Position numbers and translations under genes: made by a program. This document shows, one piece after another, positions 4,879 through 9,300 of a DNA stretch of 9,300 nucleotides. The stretch is taken from assembly GCA_905479905.1 (NCBI GenBank), contig CAJQOK010000535.1, positions 1 through 9,300 on the forward strand, given 5' to 3'. This DNA is from an uncultured Aliterella sp. (GTDB taxonomy: Bacteria > Cyanobacteriota > Cyanobacteriia > Cyanobacteriales > Chroococcidiopsidaceae). A model generated the notes under the pieces. The model saw only the letters and a program-made list of their open reading frames with translations, did not search any database and was not told the origin of the DNA. Numbering within the stretch: the first letter of the stretch is position 1; the number at the start of each line of letters is the position of its first letter.

Positions 4879-7368
4879 ATGTTTGAACGCTTCACAGAAA
4901 AAGCCATAAAGGTGATCATGCTGGCCCAGGAAGAAGCCCGCCGCCTGGGTCACAACTTCGTAGGAACAGAACAGATCCTCCTGGGTCTGATCGGCGAAGG
5001 AACGGGCGTAGCAGCAAAAGTTCTAAGGTCAATGGGTGTCAATCTCAAAGATGCCCGAATTGAAGTAGAAAAAATTATCGGTCGTGGTTCAGGCTTCGTC
5101 GCAGTAGAAATACCATTTACGCCACGAGCAAAGCGAGTTCTAGAACTATCTCTAGAAGAAGCACGACAGCTAGGACATAATTATATTGGCACAGAACACT
5201 TACTACTAGGCTTAATCCGCGAAGGAGAAGGCGTAGCAGCAAGAGTTCTCGAAAACTTAGGTGTAGACTTATCGAAAGTTCGCACCCAAGTAATTCGGAT
5301 GCTAGGAGAAACGGCAGAAGTCAATGCCGGAGGATCGCCGTCAGGACGTACCAAAACCCCAACATTGGATGAATTTGGCTCAAACTTGACACAAATGGCA
5401 GCAGACGGCAAACTTGATCCTGTAGTTGGTCGTGCCAAAGAAATTGAGCGAGTAATTCAGATATTGGGTCGAAGAACAAAAAACAACCCCGTATTGATTG
5501 GCGAACCCGGCGTTGGTAAAACAGCGATCGCCGAAGGGTTAGCGTCAAGAATTGCGAATAAAGATATACCAGACATCCTCGAAGATAAGCGCGTAGTCAC
5601 CCTCGATATTGGATTATTAGTAGCTGGTACTAAATATCGCGGTGAATTTGAAGAACGCCTGAAAAAAATCATGGACGAAATTCGTTCGGCGGGGAACGTA
5701 ATTTTGGTGATTGACGAAGTGCATACTCTGATCGGTGCGGGAGCAGCCGAAGGAGCCATTGACGCAGCAAACATCCTCAAACCAGCCTTGGCAAGAGGAG
5801 AATTGCAGTGTATTGGTGCAACCACTTTAGACGAGTACCGCAAGCACATCGAACGCGATGCCGCTTTAGAGCGACGCTTTCAGCCCGTAATGGTTGGCGA
5901 ACCCTCGGTAGATGAAACTATTGAGATCCTATTTGGTTTGCGGGAACGCTACGAGCAACACCACAAACTAAAAATCTCTGATGAAGCTTTATTTGCCGCC
6001 GCCAAACTGTCAGATCGTTACATTAGCGATCGCTTTTTGCCCGACAAAGCCATCGACTTGATGGACGAAGCAGGCTCACGAGTAAGGCTAATTAATTCGG
6101 CACTTCCACCCGCCGCCAAAGACCTAGACAAAGAATTGCGTAAAGTCTTGAAAGAAAAAGACGATGCAGTACGCGGACAAGACTTTGGTAAAGCTGGAGA
6201 ATTGCGCGATCGCGAAATGGAAATTAAAGGCGAAATCCGAGCGCTATCGCAAAATAAAACCAACACCACCCGCCCAGATGGGGAAGATTCACCCGTCGTT
6301 ACTGAAGAAGACATTGCCCATATCGTTGCTTCTTGGACAGGCGTACCTGTAAGCAAGCTGACCGAATCGGAATCCGAGAAACTGATGCACATGGAAGACA
6401 CCCTGCACCAGCGCTTAATCGGTCAAGAAGAAGCAGTTAGAGCGGTTTCTAAGGCAATTCGCCGCGCTCGTGTGGGCTTGAAAAATCCCAACCGACCGAT
6501 CGCAAGTTTTGTGTTCTCTGGCCCCACTGGAGTTGGAAAAACCGAGTTAACCAAAGCATTAGCTACTTATTTCTTCGGTTCAGAAGAATCAATGATCCGG
6601 CTCGATATGTCGGAATACATGGAACGTCACACCGTATCTAAGCTAATTGGTTCGCCTCCGGGCTATGTAGGTTATAACGAAGGCGGTCAGCTAACAGAAG
6701 CTGTACGTCGTCGTCCTTACACTGTGGTGCTTTTTGATGAAATTGAAAAAGCCCACCCCGATGTATTCAATATGCTCTTGCAAATATTAGAAGACGGGCG
6801 GTTGACGGATGCTAAAGGTCGGACGGTAGACTTTAAAAATACGTTGCTGATTTTGACTTCTAACATTGGTTCTAAGGTCATTGAAAAAGGCGCGGCGGGT
6901 TTAGGTTTTGAATTGGCTCAAGACGTGGCTGAATCCCAATACAACCGGATTAAGTCTCTAGTTAATGAAGAACTTAAGCAATATTTCCGTCCAGAGTTCT
7001 TGAACCGACTAGACGAGATTATTGTCTTCCGTCAGTTAAGCAGAGACGAAGTGAAGGAAATTGCCGACATTCTGCTCAAAGAAGTATTCAATCGGTTAAT
7101 GGAAAAGGGTATCACCCTAGACGTAACCGAAGCCTTCAAAGATCGCTTAGTAGAAGAAGGTTACAACCCCAGCTACGGAGCAAGACCCTTGCGCCGAGCG
7201 ATTATGCGCTTGCTTGAAGACAGCCTAGCTGAGGAAATTCTCTCCGGTCGAGTCCGCGACGGTGATACAGCCTTAGTTGATGTCGATGAAACGGGAACTG
7301 TAAAAGTAGTTTCTGAGCAAACACGCGAGTTACTACCCCAAGGAGTCGATTTAACTAAAAGTTCGTAG
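4879..7368 (+). CDS. clpC: ClpC, Hsp100/Clp AAA+ unfoldase
   Basis: ATP-driven hexameric unfoldase that threads proteins into the ClpP/R protease in the cytosol; ClpC is usually essential in cyanobacteria. The 829 residues match family length. Order: two Clp-N repeats ([14 protein letters not shown] around 24-37, [14 protein letters not shown] around 99-112); first AAA+ module with Walker A GEPGVGKT (208-215), pore-loop Y253 and Walker B VILVIDE (274-280); a UVR-type middle segment near [12 protein letters not shown] (435-446), which separates ClpC from ClpA and ClpB; second module with Walker A GPTGVGKT (548-555), pore-loop Y596 in PPGYVGY and Walker B VVLFDE (616-621); then the ClpP-docking tripeptide LGF (675-677). 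Start 4879 begins with the canonical [12 protein letters not shown]. The frame is open back to a TTG at 4762, but those 39 residues are unlike any Clp N-terminus. It ends in a strong terminator, so it is probably monocistronic. Confidence 0.98.
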   Translation: MFERFTEKAIKVIMLAQEEARRLGHNFVGTEQILLGLIGEGTGVAAKVLRSMGVNLKDARIEVEKIIGRGSGFVAVEIPFTPRAKRVLELSLEEARQLGHNYIGTEHLLLGLIREGEGVAARVLENLGVDLSKVRTQVIRMLGETAEVNAGGSPSGRTKTPTLDEFGSNLTQMAADGKLDPVVGRAKEIERVIQILGRRTKNNPVLIGEPGVGKTAIAEGLASRIANKDIPDILEDKRVVTLDIGLLVAGTKYRGEFEERLKKIMDEIRSAGNVILVIDEVHTLIGAGAAEGAIDAANILKPALARGELQCIGATTLDEYRKHIERDAALERRFQPVMVGEPSVDETIEILFGLRERYEQHHKLKISDEALFAAAKLSDRYISDRFLPDKAIDLMDEAGSRVRLINSALPPAAKDLDKELRKVLKEKDDAVRGQDFGKAGELRDREMEIKGEIRALSQNKTNTTRPDGEDSPVVTEEDIAHIVASWTGVPVSKLTESESEKLMHMEDTLHQRLIGQEEAVRAVSKAIRRARVGLKNPNRPIASFVFSGPTGVGKTELTKALATYFFGSEESMIRLDMSEYMERHTVSKLIGSPPGYVGYNEGGQLTEAVRRRPYTVVLFDEIEKAHPDVFNMLLQILEDGRLTDAKGRTVDFKNTLLILTSNIGSKVIEKGAAGLGFELAQDVAESQYNRIKSLVNEELKQYFRPEFLNRLDEIIVFRQLSRDEVKEIADILLKEVFNRLMEKGITLDVTEAFKDRLVEEGYNPSYGARPLRRAIMRLLEDSLAEEILSGRVRDGDTALVDVDETGTVKVVSEQTRELLPQGVDLTKSS

Positions 7369-7374
7369 AGTTTA

Positions 7375-7404
7375 GTTACAAGCTAAAGGAAGCATAACTA
7401 TAAA
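7375..7404 (+). promoter_or_regulatory. Candidate promoter of the RsbQ-like gene, overlapping the clpC terminator
   Basis: GTTACA (7375-7380, four of six) and TATAAA (7399-7404, five of six) are spaced by 18 bases. The start would fall near 7411, inside the left arm of the clpC terminator hairpin, so transcripts from here would lack the full stem and escape termination. Only 26 bases lie between the T-tract and the next start codon, so a promoter placed upstream of or within the terminator is needed if the hydrolase gene is independent. Confidence 0.33.
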
Positions 7405-7438
7405 AAAGGTAGAGTATTTAATGCTCTACCTTTTTTTT
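7402..7438 (+). terminator. Rho-independent terminator of clpC
   Basis: GGTAGAG (7408-7414) pairs perfectly with CTCTACC (7424-7430). The stem can extend inward by three more pairs including one G-U, leaving a three-base loop. Eight T follow (7431-7438) and six A precede (7402-7407). It lies 33 bases after the clpC stop. The A-tract would also make it work on the other strand. Confidence 0.92.
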
Positions 7439-7464
7439 GAGAATGAAGGTCGAAACTGTAAGTT

Positions 7465-8265
7465 ATGGCAACTAGCATCCTGACGCGCAATAATGTCAAA
7501 ATTTTGGGCAAAGGCGAACAAACGCTAATTTTTGCTCATGGTTTCGGTTCCGATCAAACAGCCTGGAGGCATCAAGTAGCAGCTTTTGCACCTAGTTACC
7601 GCATTGTTCTATTCGATCATGTTGGCGCAGGAAACTCAGATTTTAATGCCTATAGTCCCCATCGCTACAGCAGTTTATATAGTTATGCTGAAGACTTACT
7701 AGATTTGTGCGCCGAATTAAAGCTAACTAAGCCGATCTTAGTAGGTCATTCAGTAAGCGGAATGATTGGATTATTAGCTGCATTAGTAGAAAGTAATCGC
7801 TTTAGCAAATTAGTTTTTATCGGCGCATCTCCTCGTTATCTCAACGATCGCGGATATATTGGCGGCTTTGAACGTAACGATTTAGATAACTTGTACGCGG
7901 CGATGTCTGCTAATTATTATAGTTGGGCTAGTGGTTTCGCCCCGCTAATTATGGGCAATCCCGATCGCCCGGAACTTGCTCAAGAATTTGCCAAGACTTT
8001 AACCGCCATTCGCCCAGATATTGCTCAAGCTGTTGCACGGGTAATTTTTGAATCGGATCACCGCCAAGATTTGCCACGCTTGCAAGTACCCACCCTAATT
8101 TTACAGCCAAGTAAAGATGTTGCCGTTCCGTCTGGCGTGGGGCAGTATATGGCAGATAAGATTAGACATAATCACTATATCCCCATTGATGCAGAGGGAC
8201 ATTATCCTCATCTGAGTGCGCCGGATATTGTTACAAAGGCGATCGCATCATGGATTGGCGCTTAA
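7465..8265 (+). CDS. RsbQ-like alpha/beta hydrolase
   Basis: Small serine hydrolase of the RsbQ / KAI2-D14 branch. In Bacillus subtilis, RsbQ is needed for RsbP, a PAS-domain phosphatase, to signal energy stress, probably by supplying a small hydrophobic ligand; plant relatives perceive strigolactones and karrikins. The 266 residues show the oxyanion region HGFGSDQTAW (25-34), nucleophile elbow GHSVSG (94-99, S96), acid D218 in PSKDVAVP and H246 in EGHYPH. These positions differ by at most one from the RsbQ triad as I remember it (S96, D219, H247). RsbQ-like stretches include DHVGAGNSDFNAY, GASPRYLND and GNPDRPE. No signal peptide is seen, so it is cytosolic. It starts 26 bases after the clpC terminator T-tract and overlaps the next gene by 16 bases, implying translational coupling. 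Family confidence is high; ligand and role here are inferred. Confidence 0.92.
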   Translation: MATSILTRNNVKILGKGEQTLIFAHGFGSDQTAWRHQVAAFAPSYRIVLFDHVGAGNSDFNAYSPHRYSSLYSYAEDLLDLCAELKLTKPILVGHSVSGMIGLLAALVESNRFSKLVFIGASPRYLNDRGYIGGFERNDLDNLYAAMSANYYSWASGFAPLIMGNPDRPELAQEFAKTLTAIRPDIAQAVARVIFESDHRQDLPRLQVPTLILQPSKDVAVPSGVGQYMADKIRHNHYIPIDAEGHYPHLSAPDIVTKAIASWIGA

Positions 8266-9300
8266 TTCTCAAACGGTGGCGCTCTCTACACCATCATCCG
8301 AACTTGTTACCGACCTTTACCCCAGCTTTGTTAGGGTTAGTGTTGCTACTGGCGATTTTGGCAGTATTAGATAACTGGACAACTATCCGAACTTTAGGCT
8401 TAGTATTTTTGCTCTTTTGCTCAATGCTACCAATATCAGCTTTATCTGTGGGGTTAATATTTTTAATACTTGCGACTTTTCTTCATAGCGGATTATTACA
8501 TCTAATTGAATTAGGCGCGACTTTTTTGGGCGTTACTTTATTAGCCCACTTTTTGCGGCGAATTGAGTGGCGTTTGGCTTCTCAATCGGTGCTTTCGAGC
8601 TTAAGCGATGGTGATACTACGCCGATTACATTAATTACTAAGGTAATAAAACTACTGCGTAACTTTGCCCTTGCTGATGCCGCGATCGCTTTGCGTCAAC
8701 TTGATGATGTTACAGCCGTTGCGATCGCGCAATTTCCCCAAAATGCCTTACCCAATTGCTTGACAACTCCAGCTTTGTACGCGGAAGCCGTAAATACTAA
8801 CCAATGTCTGTATTATCCTAACTACCCTTCAACCCCTAACGCCGCTCGCGTATTAATCGCTCAAGGTACTAAATCTTTGGCTGTATTGCCCCTAGTCTCC
8901 GTCGATGGTAGAAAAGGAGCAATTTTATTAATTTGGCATCACCCTACAAAGATTTCTACTTATTTAAAACAATTTATAGAATCTATACTCGGAAATTTAC
9001 GCACTCTTTTAAAATTTAACGATTTAACTACTAGCCTTGACAAGTTACAGGCACGGTTTGGGGCAATACTACAAACTATTCATCAAGGAGTCGTATTTGT
9101 CGATGAAAGCGGCGAACAAGGTTGGATTAATCAAGCGGCGGCGCTCCAATTGCAATTAAATCCTGGCTATGTAGAACCGCCCCTACTTGCTCAAGCGATG
9201 GCAACTTTACGCATGAGTGCAGAAAACCAAGCCGAAATTGCCACCCAAGCCCAGCAATTTTTTAGCCACCCGCAAAGCGAAATCCGTAATTGGAATTGGA
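8250..9300 (+). CDS. Membrane-anchored GAF-PAS sensor protein, C-terminus outside the window
   Basis: I translated 350 codons from the ATG at 8250 without a stop up to the window end. Residues ~22-101 form about four hydrophobic helices with short loops (for example LLGLVLLLAILAVL and LIFLILATFL), a membrane anchor. Residues ~125-255 look like a divergent GAF domain (ALADAAIALRQLDDVTAVAIAQF; SLAVLPLVSVDGRKGAILLIW). From ~267 a PAS domain begins (FGAILQTIHQGVVFVDESGEQGWINQAA), and the window ends within or just after it. The output domain is not visible; a histidine kinase is most likely from this architecture in cyanobacteria, but a PP2C phosphatase as in RsbP or a GGDEF domain is possible. 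It overlaps the RsbQ-like gene by 16 bases in another frame, with a HIP1 site just before its start. The PAS domain is the expected partner of that hydrolase. Confidence 0.82.
   Translation, partial: MDWRLILKRWRSLHHHPNLLPTFTPALLGLVLLLAILAVLDNWTTIRTLGLVFLLFCSMLPISALSVGLIFLILATFLHSGLLHLIELGATFLGVTLLAHFLRRIEWRLASQSVLSSLSDGDTTPITLITKVIKLLRNFALADAAIALRQLDDVTAVAIAQFPQNALPNCLTTPALYAEAVNTNQCLYYPNYPSTPNAARVLIAQGTKSLAVLPLVSVDGRKGAILLIWHHPTKISTYLKQFIESILGNLRTLLKFNDLTTSLDKLQARFGAILQTIHQGVVFVDESGEQGWINQAAALQLQLNPGYVEPPLLAQAMATLRMSAENQAEIATQAQQFFSHPQSEIRNWNW

Larger units (their letters stand above)
1885..8728. repeat. HIP1 octamer sites (14 dispersed copies)
   Basis: The palindrome GCGATCGC, the highly iterated HIP1 element of many cyanobacteria, occurs at 1885, 2646, 2798, 2856, 3933, 3998, 4543, 4674, 5524, 6026, 6206, 8239, 8692 and 8721 (first base given). 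Most lie within genes. Chance would give well under one copy in this length. None lies between 2864 and 3932, the stretch with the HEPN-like gene, nor in the first 1884 bases. The function of HIP1 is not settled; it marks the DNA as cyanobacterial. Confidence 0.95.

Noticed and set aside
4729..6401. Several open frames of 74-130 codons on the minus strand opposite clpC, and one of 62 codons on the plus strand (6164-6352)
   Set aside because: They are shadows of the strongly coding clpC frame, with no ribosome sites, recognisable domains or sensible composition.

Overview
The window is chromosomal DNA from a cyanobacterium, probably a filamentous or Nostocales-like type, though the rank below phylum is a guess. 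The evidence is 14 exact copies of the HIP1 octamer GCGATCGC, a cyanobacterial-style ClpC, a long N-terminal leader on LysA, and AT-leaning codon use.

Positions 1-2210 (minus strand) hold a two-gene unit: lysA (diaminopimelate decarboxylase, last step of lysine synthesis) and, 50 bases downstream, cdaA (membrane diadenylate cyclase making c-di-AMP, 3' end cut off by the window edge). Divergent from lysA is rimI (GTG start), a GNAT acetyltransferase of the ribosomal-protein-alanine type.

Positions 2847-4878 look like accessory DNA between rimI and clpC. They hold a small orphan protein with an RNKLIH (Rx4H) motif typical of HEPN ribonucleases, and a convergent Uma2-family (DUF820) nuclease-like gene. 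The HEPN-like gene is bracketed by two related sequences that resemble degenerate integron attC sites. The gene's stop codon lies inside the downstream copy, as in integron gene cassettes. Downstream there is also an imperfect 14-bp inverted repeat spanning 100 bp. This is the most unusual part of the window, but the cassette reading is an inference and no integrase is visible.

Positions 4879-7368 encode ClpC, the Hsp100 unfoldase that feeds the ClpP/R protease. It starts at 4879, has a leader of about 100 nt with candidate promoters, and ends in a strong intrinsic terminator (7402-7438). Immediately after comes an RsbQ-like alpha/beta hydrolase with a full Ser-Asp-His triad. It overlaps by 16 bp a membrane-anchored GAF-PAS protein that runs off the window, probably a sensor kinase or phosphatase. 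In Bacillus, RsbQ works with the PAS domain of RsbP, so this pair is likely a bipartite small-molecule sensing module whose output domain lies beyond base 9300.

No tRNA, rRNA, CRISPR array, transposase or replication origin was seen.
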